Source of the DNA: Runella defluvii
Lineage (GTDB): Bacteria > Bacteroidota > Bacteroidia > Cytophagales > Spirosomataceae
Direction: 5' to 3'
Assembly: GCF_014195535.1 (NCBI RefSeq)
Contig: NZ_JACIBY010000022.1
Span: 1 to 64,000 of the forward strand
DNA: 64,000 nt
The position numbers were made by a program, and so were the translations under genes. Every line of letters begins with the position of its first letter. Positions within the stretch are counted from its first letter, which is position 1. Of this stretch, positions 1 through 9,099 are shown in pieces. Under the pieces are notes generated by a model that saw only the letters and a list, made by a program, of their open reading frames with translations, ran no database searches and had not been told where the DNA came from.

Positions 1-948
1 TAACATTGTGATTGACTTTTTGATTTGACCTAAGCTCGATGAAATAATTCCTTGCCCGATTTCAATTGACTTTGAGGTATGGGCAGGTAGAATTTCAACA
101 TTATCGTTCAATGCTGTAATCAAGTGAAGTGTATCATAAAGCATTGCTGCTTTCAGCCAAGTTTCGTGTTCGTTGGCTTTTAAATCAGGTCGTCCAACAC
201 TATCTATAAATAAAGTATCACCTGTCAGTAAAACACTATCCTCAATTAGAAAAGAGGTGCTTTCGAGTGTATGTCCAGGCGTATGAATAATTTTTATGGG
301 TGTGTTACCCAACAACAATTCTGTTCCATTTTTGACAGGTATAAAGTCGTAATTGACCTCTGCCAAATCAAGCATCAAATGCGCTGCTCCCGTGGCTTTT
401 GCTAATTCTTTGGTTCTCGAAACATAATCTGCGTGGATATGCGTATCGGCTACTTTTTCAATGACATACCCATGTTGAACAGCAAGGTTCAAATAAATGG
501 AAGGGTGAAGCGAGGCATCAATAACCATCGCTTTATGGCCTGCACCAATTATATAGGATAAACATCCTTTTGCTAATCGCCTAACTTGGATGATTTTAAC
601 GTTGCCGAGTTCGATAATAGCTGTATCCCATGCAAAATTCCACGCCTTCATACCACCTTCAAGCGAATAAGCGTCATAGCCATTTTCGGATAATAATTCG
701 GTAGCAAAAAGACTTAGGTTTCCACCTGCACACAAAGTAACTATGGGAAGTAATTTATCAAGAAGCAAAAAATCGAATGCGTCTCTGTTTCCTGCCTTTA
801 AATTTTCGTAAACGTTTAAGTGGATACTTTGTGGAATGTGCCACTCGGTTCTTTCGGATAAAGGGCGAATGTCTAAAATAGACACTTTTTTGTCCGTCGC
901 CAACCAATCACTCAGTGTCTGAGTATCAATTGTTTTGACTGTTGCCAT
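1..948 (-). CDS. Rhodanese / MBL-fold hydrolase fusion (partial, C-terminus outside window)
   Basis: Reading leftwards from ATG at 948, an open frame of 316 codons runs off the window without a stop. The first ~105 residues are a rhodanese domain (LDIRPL near the start, active-site loop LCAGGN with the sulfur-accepting Cys, then LEGGMKAW). The rest is a metallo-beta-lactamase fold: DTHIHADYVS (metal-binding H-x-H-x-D), HTPGHT, and GDTLFIDSVGRPDL, a signature of the persulfide dioxygenase (ETHE1-like) branch. Family knowledge suggests handling of protein or glutathione persulfides in the cytoplasm. The Crp/Fnr gene lies 70 nt upstream on the same strand, so the two are probably co-transcribed. 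Domain calls are firm; the exact substrate is inferred. Confidence 0.85.
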   Translation of the reverse strand, partial: MATVKTIDTQTLSDWLATDKKVSILDIRPLSERTEWHIPQSIHLNVYENLKAGNRDAFDFLLLDKLLPIVTLCAGGNLSLFATELLSENGYDAYSLEGGMKAWNFAWDTAIIELGNVKIIQVRRLAKGCLSYIIGAGHKAMVIDASLHPSIYLNLAVQHGYVIEKVADTHIHADYVSRTKELAKATGAAHLMLDLAEVNYDFIPVKNGTELLLGNTPIKIIHTPGHTLESTSFLIEDSVLLTGDTLFIDSVGRPDLKANEHETWLKAAMLYDTLHLITALNDNVEILPAHTSKSIEIGQGIISSSLGQIKKSITML

Positions 949-1018
949 TGTAGAGGGGATTAGTTCTTCACAAAGGTCAGACAGCTACAAATGCAATCCT
1001 TTTACATTTGTTAAATAA

Positions 1019-1585
1019 TCACTTAATGTTGGCTCTAATCCGACTCAAACTTACCTGTGTAATGCCCAAATAAGAAGCGATACATTTGAGGGGAACCCGT
1101 TGTACGATGTTGGGGGTGTCTTGCAGAAGAGCCAAATATCGTTCCTCTGCGGAATGGAATTGGATACTTTCGATTCGGTTGACTGTTTCGACATAAGCAC
1201 GCTCAAAAATTTTTCTAAAAAGTCGTTCAATTGATGGAAAAGTGTCGTAAAGTTGGAACAACTTATGGGCATTGATAGCGACAATTACGGCATCTTCCAC
1301 AATCTGAATGGCTTTTCGGGAGGGAGTACCCGTAAAAAGACTTTCAACTCGTGCAATTATGGTGTTCTCGGTGGAAAAAGATTCTGTAATGTCAATCCCG
1401 TCTTTGTAATAATAAATTCGTGCGATACCTTTTTTGACAAAATAAATGGTTCGGCAAGTGTGTCCAATGGATTGGAGATTTTCGTTTTTCTTGATACTAA
1501 GGGTAGAACATATTTCAGTAATGGCTATTTCAGCCTCTTTTGGCAATGCTTGAAATCGGTTAAAATACATCAAGAGTTCTTTCAT
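1019..1585 (-). CDS. Crp/Fnr-family transcriptional regulator
   Basis: 188 residues with the usual layout: an N-terminal cyclic-nucleotide-binding-type beta barrel (about residues 20-115, including the segment VKKGIARIYYYKDG), a dimer helix, and a C-terminal winged HTH whose recognition region is LKCIASYLGITQVSLSRIRA. There is no N-terminal Cys cluster, so it is not an Fe-S Fnr. Short Crp-like proteins of this kind are very common in Bacteroidota, and many lack cAMP-binding residues. It sits 6 nt after the zinc-finger gene and 70 nt before the rhodanese/MBL hydrolase, making it a likely local regulator of that hydrolase. Confidence 0.85.
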   Translation of the reverse strand: MKELLMYFNRFQALPKEAEIAITEICSTLSIKKNENLQSIGHTCRTIYFVKKGIARIYYYKDGIDITESFSTENTIIARVESLFTGTPSRKAIQIVEDAVIVAINAHKLFQLYDTFPSIERLFRKIFERAYVETVNRIESIQFHSAEERYLALLQDTPNIVQRVPLKCIASYLGITQVSLSRIRANIK

Positions 1586-1591
1586 GATTTT

Positions 1592-1894
1592 TTAATTACC
1601 ATTTGATTGAAAACGTTCCAATTCCTTTCTTAACGTCTCATTGTCGGTTACGTACCTTTGCAATTGTCCTTTCAAATAGGCATTTTCGGAAAGCAGGGCG
1701 GAGATCATCTTTTCTGTTTCGTCATAAGGCACGGCTTGTTCGGCGGCTTTGGCTTGGTTGGCGTAACCACGACAAGTAGCTGAACAATATTTAGCCGTTG
1801 AGCGACTGGCAAAGTAAATGGTTCCACACCAAAGGCAGGTTTTTTCAAAGACTTTGGCGTTGTATTTGAAGTTGGAGCGGTCTAATTGAGGCAT
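1592..1894 (-). CDS. Small zinc-finger protein with C-terminal coiled coil
   Basis: 100 residues. Two cysteine pairs, CLWC (about residue 20) and CSATC (about residue 38), form a likely zinc knuckle. Residues ~55-97 are charged and leucine-spaced (ENAYLKGQLQRYVTDNETL), predicting a coiled coil. I do not recognise a named family; zinc binding and self-association are inferred from pattern. It is the first gene of a minus-strand group with the Crp/Fnr and rhodanese/MBL genes. Confidence 0.6.
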   Translation of the reverse strand: MPQLDRSNFKYNAKVFEKTCLWCGTIYFASRSTAKYCSATCRGYANQAKAAEQAVPYDETEKMISALLSENAYLKGQLQRYVTDNETLRKELERFQSNGN

Positions 1895-1917
1895 AAGGGT
1901 AAGCGGTTATCTTATAG

Positions 1918-1925
1918 TAAAGATA
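1918..1925 (-). promoter_or_regulatory. Candidate -7 promoter box (TATCTTTA)
   Basis: On the minus strand TATCTTTA lies 23 nt before the ATG at 1894. It fits the Bacteroidota -7 consensus TAnnTTTG with one mismatch. The same octamer precedes minus-strand genes at 55275-55282 and 57612-57619 and also occurs upstream of parA at 35022-35029, which supports its being a promoter element here. Confidence 0.45.
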
Positions 1926-1990
1926 ATTGAAGATTTTTATATATCAAAATTATATCGTGATAATTCCGTTATAAAATCATTTAATAATTA

Positions 1991-2737
1991 CTATACTGAT
2001 AAATCCAATCTCTTCTTCAACTCTCTCCAATCAGGCATTAATCTCGTTTGCAACTCATAAAATGCCGTATTATGATATGGAATCACTAAATGACATAACT
2101 CGTGCAAAATTACATACTCAATACAGGCTTTTGAAGTTTTGATAAGATTAGGGTTGAGTAATATGTTTCCTGCAACAGTGCAACTTCCCCAACGCTTGAA
2201 CATTGAGAGTATCTTGAAATGAAGTTTTTCTTTACGCTCTTCTTCCAATGGTAATTTTTCAAGACACTTCTTAAAAATAGGCCCAAACTTTTCTTTCGCT
2301 TTTATTATATACCATTTTTCCAATGCTCTCTTAATTGTTATTTTATTTGATTTATCAATGGTGTAAACTTCAATATATCCGCCTCGGAAAACCACTTCTT
2401 GCTTCGGCGATTCGATGACCTTCAAACGATATTGCCGACCTAAGTAATAGTGCGTCTCACCCGAAACGTATTTTCGGGGAGTAGTTTTGGGTTGAAACTG
2501 CTGAAAATTATCCAGTTGTTTTATTATCCAAGCAGCTTTGCGATATACCTTTTCCTTGATTTGTTCTATCGTGGCATCTATTGGGGAAATTACTGCTATC
2601 AATCCGTCGGGATAAACCGTAATTTCCAAACTTTTACGCTTCCGATATTTAATCGAAAACATAATTTCTGTTGAGCCAAATTTGATACTATGGTTTTCCA
2701 TTGAAACGAACCTTGGCAAGGTTAATAAACTTTTCAA
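1991..2737 (-). CDS. YgjP/DUF45-type M48-like metallopeptidase
   Basis: 248 residues. The zinc-protease signature HELCHLVIPYH lies near residue 213 with an upstream RWGSC segment typical of the YgjP (DUF45) family. The start overlaps the 3' end of hsdR by 50 nt, so it is translationally coupled and is the last gene of the hsd operon. DUF45 peptidases are frequent passengers at the 3' end of type I RM operons; their role there is not established. Start choice follows the ATG at 2737; an internal ATG at residue 8 is possible. Confidence 0.85.
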   Translation of the reverse strand: MKSLLTLPRFVSMENHSIKFGSTEIMFSIKYRKRKSLEITVYPDGLIAVISPIDATIEQIKEKVYRKAAWIIKQLDNFQQFQPKTTPRKYVSGETHYYLGRQYRLKVIESPKQEVVFRGGYIEVYTIDKSNKITIKRALEKWYIIKAKEKFGPIFKKCLEKLPLEEERKEKLHFKILSMFKRWGSCTVAGNILLNPNLIKTSKACIEYVILHELCHLVIPYHNTAFYELQTRLMPDWRELKKRLDLSV

Positions 2738-5700
2738 TTAAATCATCAAGCGTACTCATATTCCAGTCTAAGCCATAATCGCTTTTGAAATCCCACAGTA
2801 AATCATCAAACGCCGTTCTCAATTTTCCTACTACTTCACTTTTGTTTTGCCAATCAATAATAGCAACGCCACCAGTAAACACGATTTTTTGAATCGTGTC
2901 ATCAATATGAATCGTTAACAATGTTGTTTGACCTATTAAAGTTTCCATTCCTTTTTCTGCTAAAATTCTGTAAATCGCTTGGGCCGTATCTCTACCTTGA
3001 AGTAACTCGGGTATATCGTCCGACTTACGATTTAAAACAGACTCCTTAATTTCATTGACCTTATTCAAAAACTCAATTTCGTTAATCCGCTGTTGCCGAT
3101 AGGCTTCTAAGGTGTCTTTAATCATCTCCGAAAACCGCTTGTAAAATGCGGGATCTTCTTCCATTTTTTCCGTAATGGTCTTCTGAGTTCGACTGGCAAT
3201 AGCGTGTGCTTTTGAGGCAGTACCTACTATTTTTTGAACCTCCGCTTCAAATTTTTCTCTGTCAAAGATATTGACTTGATGGGTAATGCTAACAATTTCA
3301 TCGGCAGATACGTGGGTGTCTATCAGCTTCTGTATTTGTCCTTCAAACTGCTTATAGTCAATTTCTAATGAATAGATTTGAATAACGGTTTTTCGTAAAT
3401 TCTGAAAAAAGGCAAGGTCATTTTTGTATCTTTCTTGTTCTGATTCAGGGGCTTGGGTGGCAAATTGATACGAAGAAAGTGCCATTTTAAGCAATCGAGC
3501 GAAGCGAGATAGCCTTTCAAAAAACAAGGTTCTTAACGCTTCATCTGAAAGCAAATTTTCGTATGCTGTCGAGTCTTTCTTGTTTGTTATTGTTTTGAAT
3601 ATGTCCCAAACCATTGAATGAGCCTGCGGCAATTGCTGAATCTCTTCTTGGATATTGGTGATGGTATCTTCCAAGTCTTTATTATCGTAGTCTTCATAAC
3701 TCGTATATAGTTGAAGGGTACGGTTTAATTCTTCAATGACACCGTCGTAATCAATGATGTAACCAAACTCTTTGCCTGCATATTTTCTATTTACTCGGGT
3801 TATGGCCTGAAAAAGCGTATGCTCCCGTAGCTTTCTGCACAAATACAGCACTACATTGCGAGGGTTGTCGAAGCCCGTCAGTAGTTTATCAACCACGATG
3901 ATGAGCTCAGGTGTATCACTTTTTTTGAAGGCTTGCCGTAGGGTTTCATCGTATTTTTTGGCGGTACCGTACTTATCCAGCATCTTTTTCCAGTGCATCA
4001 ACACCTCATCGCTAATGTGGCCGTAGGCATCTTCTGTTCCTTCTCGGTCGTCGGGTGGCGATACCAATACTTCACTTGATACCAACCCAATTTCGTCTAA
4101 AAACCGTTTGTACCTTACGGCGGCTTGCTTGTTGGGCGCTACCAATTGCCCTTTGAAGCCTGTTCCCTGCCAGTTGTCTTTATAGTGTTTAGAAATATCC
4201 CAAGCCTTGGCATAAATCACCTGCTCCCCTGCCGTAAGCGTATCTTGACGGCTAAATTTTCGCTTCAAATCCGCCCGCTGATAGTCATTCAACGGCTCCG
4301 AAATCTTATTGAAGTAGTTGTCTAAGGGTCTTTCGTTGACGTTGAAAAGCGGTGAACGGCCCTCAAACAACAGCGGCACTATTGCCCCGTCGGCTACGGC
4401 ATCAGATACGGTATAGCTGTCTATGATACCACCAAACTTAGCAGCGGTATTCTTTTCTTTCTTCATCAAGGGAGTACCTGTAAATGCAATAAAACAAGCC
4501 GTGGGCAGCACCCGTTGCATTTTTACATTCAGCGTGCCGTATTGGGTACGGTGTCCTTCATCTACGAGTACAAAAACATTTGGAGTGGTAATGGCCTCCG
4601 TCATTTTTTTAACGGCAGCATCAAATTTGTTGATAATGGTTGTAACAATGGCATCCGAGCTTTGGCTTAAATAGACTACTAAATCGTTGCCTGTTTTGGC
4701 TTGTACTACTTCTTTATCGCACTTGGCGAAAGTCTGGTAAATTTGGTCGTCTAATTCTACACGGTCAGTTACTAAGATAATTTTCGGATTTGGAATTGTT
4801 TTTTCCATGGCCAGTAACTGCGCAAGCATGACCATCGTGTAAGATTTGCCACTCCCCTGCGTGTGCCAAATCACACCGCCAGTCCGCACCATAACGCCTG
4901 GTACTACGGGCGAAGGGCTTGAAATTTTGAGCCGCTCTAAGGTTTTCCGAACGCCAAAGTATTGCTGATATCGAGCGATGATTTTGGCACCAGCGTCATA
5001 AACTACAAAGTTAAAAATCAAATCGAAGAGCCTTTCGGGACGACAGATATTGTATAGGTGTTCGTCCTGACTTGTGATACTCCACTCCGCTCCGATGGCT
5101 TCTTGGTATGGGTTATATTGCCCTGTTCGCTCTTCATTGCGCAATAGGTTATTCCAATAAATGATATTGTTAATGCTTTCGTTTTTGAGGGTCTGTAAGA
5201 CTGCTTTTTGATTTTCTTCGGCTTGTCTGTTGGTATATTGCTCTCGCCATGCTCCCCAAAACGCCTCTTCGGTGGCGGTGGTGCCATATTGGGCGGTGTT
5301 TTCGCACAGGGCCATACAAAGCTGGGAAAACACGTACAAACCACGGATGCCGTCTTCGTTTTGGTTGCGTAAATGCTGTGATATGGCTTGGCTGAGGGGT
5401 CTATCAATCTTGGGGCTTTTGCACTCTATCACCACCAACGGAATGCCATTGACGTACAAAACAATATCGGGACGATAGTGACTGGTGGCAGCCCCATCAG
5501 AACGATTAGACCGCTGAGCACTGAGTTCTTCTGTTACATGAAAAACGTTATTAGCGATATTATGCCAATCTATATAGTGTAGTGTATAGCTTTTTCTGTC
5601 TCCCAAAATCGTCTCTTCAAAACTCTTCCCAAGTGTAATGAGGTCATAGATGTATTTGTTTGAGGCCATAAACCCCTCTTGCAGCGGATAATCTTGTAAT

Positions 5701-5936
5701 GCATAGATGGCATTGCTTATGTTGGTTTCTGAAAAGCTATGTTCTCGACCTTTGTAGCGAAAAGCGTTGTTTTTATGTATTTGTTCCCGCAAAACCTCCT
5801 CCAATACGATGCCGCTGGTCTTGCCACCCCGAAGTTTAAGGGCTTCGGAAGGGGTCAAATACTTGTACCCTATGGCTTGCAAGGCCAGCAGAGCGGGTAT
5901 TTGGCTTATATCGTCTTCTCGGTAGGAGTGATTCAT
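2688..5936 (-). CDS. hsdR: Type I restriction endonuclease subunit R
   Basis: 1082 residues, normal length for HsdR. Near residues 150-175 is the nuclease core PDIVLYVNGIPLVVIECK (PD-(D/E)xK). The SF2 translocase follows: Walker A TQGSGKSYT near residue 360, DEGHR as motif II, AFTGTPL as motif III, and a C-terminal helical domain that docks on the methylase. It restricts unmodified DNA when bound to HsdM/HsdS and translocates DNA using ATP. It is separated from hsdS by the DncV-like CD-NTase and DUF3800 genes and followed by the YgjP-like peptidase. All catalytic motifs look intact. Confidence 0.95.
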   Translation of the reverse strand: MNHSYREDDISQIPALLALQAIGYKYLTPSEALKLRGGKTSGIVLEEVLREQIHKNNAFRYKGREHSFSETNISNAIYALQDYPLQEGFMASNKYIYDLITLGKSFEETILGDRKSYTLHYIDWHNIANNVFHVTEELSAQRSNRSDGAATSHYRPDIVLYVNGIPLVVIECKSPKIDRPLSQAISQHLRNQNEDGIRGLYVFSQLCMALCENTAQYGTTATEEAFWGAWREQYTNRQAEENQKAVLQTLKNESINNIIYWNNLLRNEERTGQYNPYQEAIGAEWSITSQDEHLYNICRPERLFDLIFNFVVYDAGAKIIARYQQYFGVRKTLERLKISSPSPVVPGVMVRTGGVIWHTQGSGKSYTMVMLAQLLAMEKTIPNPKIILVTDRVELDDQIYQTFAKCDKEVVQAKTGNDLVVYLSQSSDAIVTTIINKFDAAVKKMTEAITTPNVFVLVDEGHRTQYGTLNVKMQRVLPTACFIAFTGTPLMKKEKNTAAKFGGIIDSYTVSDAVADGAIVPLLFEGRSPLFNVNERPLDNYFNKISEPLNDYQRADLKRKFSRQDTLTAGEQVIYAKAWDISKHYKDNWQGTGFKGQLVAPNKQAAVRYKRFLDEIGLVSSEVLVSPPDDREGTEDAYGHISDEVLMHWKKMLDKYGTAKKYDETLRQAFKKSDTPELIIVVDKLLTGFDNPRNVVLYLCRKLREHTLFQAITRVNRKYAGKEFGYIIDYDGVIEELNRTLQLYTSYEDYDNKDLEDTITNIQEEIQQLPQAHSMVWDIFKTITNKKDSTAYENLLSDEALRTLFFERLSRFARLLKMALSSYQFATQAPESEQERYKNDLAFFQNLRKTVIQIYSLEIDYKQFEGQIQKLIDTHVSADEIVSITHQVNIFDREKFEAEVQKIVGTASKAHAIASRTQKTITEKMEEDPAFYKRFSEMIKDTLEAYRQQRINEIEFLNKVNEIKESVLNRKSDDIPELLQGRDTAQAIYRILAEKGMETLIGQTTLLTIHIDDTIQKIVFTGGVAIIDWQNKSEVVGKLRTAFDDLLWDFKSDYGLDWNMSTLDDLIEKFINLAKVRFNGKP

Positions 5937-6013
5937 AATTTTAGACGTTTAATTATTTGCTTCTTCAATGATTTTCAGTGGTTAAACGGTTGCAAAATCT
6001 TGCCTGTAAAATG

Positions 6014-6898
6014 TTAATAGGTTGGAAAATGTTTACCTAAATGCTTTCGCCAAAGCTGGATTGCTTTCTCTTTCTTTGTTGTTTTAACAGCGATTTCTCC
6101 ATCTTCTATGAGGGCATCAAGAAGGCGAAAAAACGCCTGTCGCTTTGGCAATGTATTTATATTTCTCAACAAGTCATCATTCGGTTTTACTGGCATATTA
6201 CAACTAAAACCCCTTTTAAGAGTTTGCCTGATACTTACTATGGTTTCTAAAAATGCTATATCATCTCGACTGTGTTTTTCGTGATGGGTAGCTGCTAAAA
6301 CGGTCATAGCCACTCCTTTGGGCATTTCAATCTGTTGGCCGTGGTAAGTTGCCCAACCTTTTAGGTAGCGAATAATGTGCGTCAATTGAACATTTCTACT
6401 GCCCTTATTTTCTTTATACCATGCCTCAAATTCGGTTGCATCACTCGAAATCCAACCGTTTCGAGTAGCCAATTGTGGATTGCGCTCTCCCCTTAGCTGT
6501 TCTAAATAAAAAATAGGTACATCAATGTGGATTTTTGATTTCTCAACATATTCTACTCTAACACATTTGTTTTTTCGAGTAGGTGCATATACAGTACGTA
6601 ATTCGTGTAGAGCATTATAGACTCGCTCAATAAGTGTAGCAGGTTGTACATTGGGTTTAGGATAAAAATAGACCCCAAAATCTATGTCCACGGTATCGCC
6701 TTGCTTGCGAATCATGGTGCTGATACTTTTTGAACCTTGTACCTTGAAACCCTTTACATTATACCCTTCCCTTTTATCGAAATACTTCCTCAGTTGTTTT
6801 TCTACCCCATATTGGGCAGTTTTCAAGCGGTCAAAGGTCGTCCTTGGTATATCCAAGTTACTCCGATAGGTGATGAATTGTTGATGACAATTTGCCAT
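6014..6898 (-). CDS. DncV-like CD-NTase (second CBASS-type cyclase)
   Basis: 294 residues. The polymerase-beta-like active site is complete: G55-S56 in VQGSKSIS, D71-x-D73 in DTVDIDFG, and the third carboxylate D126 in KIHIDVPIF. The downstream WISSDATEFEAWY and IIRYLKGWATYHG segments resemble Vibrio DncV at equivalent places, so a cyclic (di)nucleotide synthase is likely. It lies between DUF3800 and hsdR, 77 nt from hsdR, well away from the Cap5 CBASS unit at 10.3-13.1 kb, and has no adjacent recognised effector. It is shorter than DncV (about 430 residues), lacking part of the long N- and C-terminal extensions. Its own upstream region holds palindromes at 6919-6983. Confidence 0.8.
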   Translation of the reverse strand: MANCHQQFITYRSNLDIPRTTFDRLKTAQYGVEKQLRKYFDKREGYNVKGFKVQGSKSISTMIRKQGDTVDIDFGVYFYPKPNVQPATLIERVYNALHELRTVYAPTRKNKCVRVEYVEKSKIHIDVPIFYLEQLRGERNPQLATRNGWISSDATEFEAWYKENKGSRNVQLTHIIRYLKGWATYHGQQIEMPKGVAMTVLAATHHEKHSRDDIAFLETIVSIRQTLKRGFSCNMPVKPNDDLLRNINTLPKRQAFFRLLDALIEDGEIAVKTTKKEKAIQLWRKHLGKHFPTY

Positions 6899-6918
6899 GA
6901 CGTTCTCATTTTATAATT

Positions 6919-6983
6919 ACTAAGTGTACACTTAGTTTTGTGTTTTAGGGTGATTTAGTTGACCTTTATTGTACATTGTACAA
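6919..6983. promoter_or_regulatory. Palindromic operator cluster upstream of the second CD-NTase
   Basis: A perfect 18-bp palindrome, ACTAAGTGTACACTTAGT, occupies 6919-6936, only 20 bp before the CD-NTase ATG. A second near-perfect palindrome, TTGTACATTGTACAA, is at 6969-6983, and another half-site (ATTGTACTTTA) follows at about 6989. All share a GTAC core. The arrangement looks like binding sites for a dimeric repressor, but no regulator gene is adjacent. Confidence 0.5.
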
Positions 6984-7092
6984 AAAACATTGTACTTTAT
7001 TTGGAAATATTCAAATATTTAAACACTTTTGCATCAAGTCGACTCGGTCAAACCCTTGTTTGTATCGGGCCGCAACAATCAAAATCCTTTTG

Positions 7093-7119
7093 AGCCTTGG
7101 TTTGTAACCAGGGCTTTTT
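7093..7119. terminator. Hairpin after the DUF3800 gene
   Basis: AGCCTTGGTT / AACCAGGGCT forms a 10-bp stem (one G-T pair) with a 3-nt loop at 7093-7115. The T-run follows on the plus strand, whereas the adjacent DUF3800 gene ends here on the minus strand, so its direction of action is uncertain. Confidence 0.4.
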
Positions 7120-7865
7120 CATTTTCTGACAATTCCGAGTGGATCGTTTCTACTGGCTTTTTTTAGCAAAATAGATTCCAATTCATCAAAAATTTTATCT
7201 AAACCAAATTTCTTCAAACTACCCTTGGGAAACTCCTTGCGATAAAGTGTATGTGCTACAAAATCTGCCGCTTGTATGAACATCGAGTGTTGAGAACTAC
7301 GCATAAAAATATCTTCAATGATATTGTCCACGGGTACGTTATAAAACCCCTCATAATGCGATGGGGTTGGATTATATACTCGCATTTTGCGTAATAGTTT
7401 TCTGATATTTGCATCTTGACAATCATCGCTTACGATAATTCCACGGCCTTTATGCATTTTTTTTAAATACGTATCAAAACGTTGAATAAGTCTTGCCCAA
7501 GCCAGTTCTTGAAAATTTGTCTCTTTTGGAAAATTATTTTTATTCAGTACAATATTGATAATAACTGCATTATTGAAAATGATGGGTATTTGGCGTACAA
7601 ATTCTTTCAAAATATTGATTCTTTGAGACTTATGTATTTTTTTATACTCTTCGATTTTACCGACCCGTATCAATTCAGCAGCATGAAGTTCGGTTCTAAT
7701 CAACAATCCGTAGGTGTCTTTTAGGTGTTTGCGAAACGCTTTCATCCTATTCAGTGATTCTTGCCAATCGTCTTCACTCACGACAATCCCACTCAAAATA
7801 TAGTGCTGTGAACCATATTTTGAGCATCCGTTGTCTCCACTTTCGTCCACGTACATGATTTGCAT
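7119..7865 (-). CDS. DUF3800 domain protein
   Basis: 248 residues. It starts with the DUF3800 hallmark MYVDESGD (acidic residues in the first strand of an RNase H-like fold), has IIVSDDCQDANI mid-protein and ends the domain with IQAADFVAHTLYR, matching the family pattern of conserved Asp/Glu residues. Biochemical function is unknown; a metal-dependent nuclease role is only inferred from the fold. It lies 5 nt after hsdS and is the last gene of the upstream part of the hsd/CBASS operon. DUF3800 genes are common in defence islands. Confidence 0.8.
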   Translation of the reverse strand: MQIMYVDESGDNGCSKYGSQHYILSGIVVSEDDWQESLNRMKAFRKHLKDTYGLLIRTELHAAELIRVGKIEEYKKIHKSQRINILKEFVRQIPIIFNNAVIINIVLNKNNFPKETNFQELAWARLIQRFDTYLKKMHKGRGIIVSDDCQDANIRKLLRKMRVYNPTPSHYEGFYNVPVDNIIEDIFMRSSQHSMFIQAADFVAHTLYRKEFPKGSLKKFGLDKIFDELESILLKKASRNDPLGIVRK

Positions 7866-7870
7866 AGTTG

Positions 7871-9091
7871 TTAGGTTGTTTTCACCCGCACCTTTCCCGT
7901 CAATAACTGCTGCATCAGCCCCCGTTTTTGGGCTTTGAGTTGCTCCAAATACGCCTTCGTTTCCCGAATCTCAGCATCGGCAGCGTTCAGGATTTCGGCA
8001 ATGCGGATTTGCTCAGCGAGGGGGGGAAGGTTGATTTTGAGTTTTACTACTTCCCCTTTTGAAATATTGAACCTTGTTGAGCCTTGCGCTAATTTGTACA
8101 TCTCAATTCTAAATTCTCTACAACGAAACAAATACCCTGCAAACTCTGGAAGTAGAGTTTCAAAATCATTTAGCCTAAATCCAAAACAAAAACTATTCAA
8201 GTAGTAGCCTTCTATTTTTCGAAGAAATACAGAAGACATGCCCACTTCATCGGGTGTTTCTGACGATACAGTAAAAAAAATATCACCGTATCGAACCTCA
8301 TTTTGATTGTCTGTTTGTGAAATATCAACTAATCCAACATCTGACAAATCAATTATGGTATTTTTGAAGATATTGAGATAAGTAATATATGGCTTCCCTC
8401 TTCCGAAATCTTCTGCCGACTTTCCCGTAATTCCATTAAATGTGCTCCCTATCTCCCCCAATCTCACTTCTTTCCAGTCGGTTTTTGGGCTAAGGAGTTG
8501 TTGCATGAGTCCTTTTTTGCGTTTTTCGAGTTGGGCCAGTAGGGCAGTGGCGGTTTGGGTGGCCGTATCCCAAGTGCCCAATATGGCCGCTATTTTCTGC
8601 TGTTCGGGAAGGGGGGGGAGTATAATAGGAAAACTAACCACATCACTTTTTGTGATATTGGGGTCTTTTCGACTACTTGCCGCAAAACCTTTCCAATCTT
8701 CTATTTTACAATTTAGCCAGTTCAACAAAAAGTAGGGTTCAACAACTTCATAGTTTGGAAGAATTGCTGAAAGAGCCTGATTTACACTTGCTTCTTTTTG
8801 AAGAAGACCTGTTCGCCCTATTTGATTAAACCCGCCATACATCGCTACCAATACCGTTCCCACTGGCATTTTTTTTAGAGATGTCTCCTTCATTGCCAAA
8901 TCAGTTACTTTTTCTTGGGTATCGTTGATGAAGTGATTGTTTAAATCTGTGGTTTTAACCCATAAATGAGTTCCTTTTTCAAAATATTCATTTACGGCTC
9001 TTGAAGGTGTTGTACCTGATGTAATATTGAATACTTCCCCTAATTTTTTGAGGGACCAGCCGTTGGGGAGGGTGTGTTTGGGGTTGTTCAT
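7871..9091 (-). CDS. hsdS: Type I restriction specificity subunit
   Basis: About 406 residues from the chosen start MNNPKHTLPNGW; the frame stays open to 9184, but HsdS proteins typically begin close to such an LPxGW segment. Two target-recognition domains are visible, the first ending in LPPLPEQQKIAAIL and the second in LPPLAEQIRIAEIL, each followed by a spacer helix ending in KKGLMQQLL or KRGLMQQLL. These paired helices set the distance between the two half-sites. It should direct HsdM and HsdR to a bipartite target. It is separated from hsdM by four CBASS/Fic genes, which is unusual. Confidence 0.93.
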   Translation of the reverse strand: MNNPKHTLPNGWSLKKLGEVFNITSGTTPSRAVNEYFEKGTHLWVKTTDLNNHFINDTQEKVTDLAMKETSLKKMPVGTVLVAMYGGFNQIGRTGLLQKEASVNQALSAILPNYEVVEPYFLLNWLNCKIEDWKGFAASSRKDPNITKSDVVSFPIILPPLPEQQKIAAILGTWDTATQTATALLAQLEKRKKGLMQQLLSPKTDWKEVRLGEIGSTFNGITGKSAEDFGRGKPYITYLNIFKNTIIDLSDVGLVDISQTDNQNEVRYGDIFFTVSSETPDEVGMSSVFLRKIEGYYLNSFCFGFRLNDFETLLPEFAGYLFRCREFRIEMYKLAQGSTRFNISKGEVVKLKINLPPLAEQIRIAEILNAADAEIRETKAYLEQLKAQKRGLMQQLLTGKVRVKTT

Positions 9092-9099
9092 AGAGGTAA

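Noticed and set aside
5018-5407. 129-codon minus-strand frame inside hsdR
   Set aside because: Out of frame with a well-conserved hsdR coding sequence; no domain and low-complexity composition.
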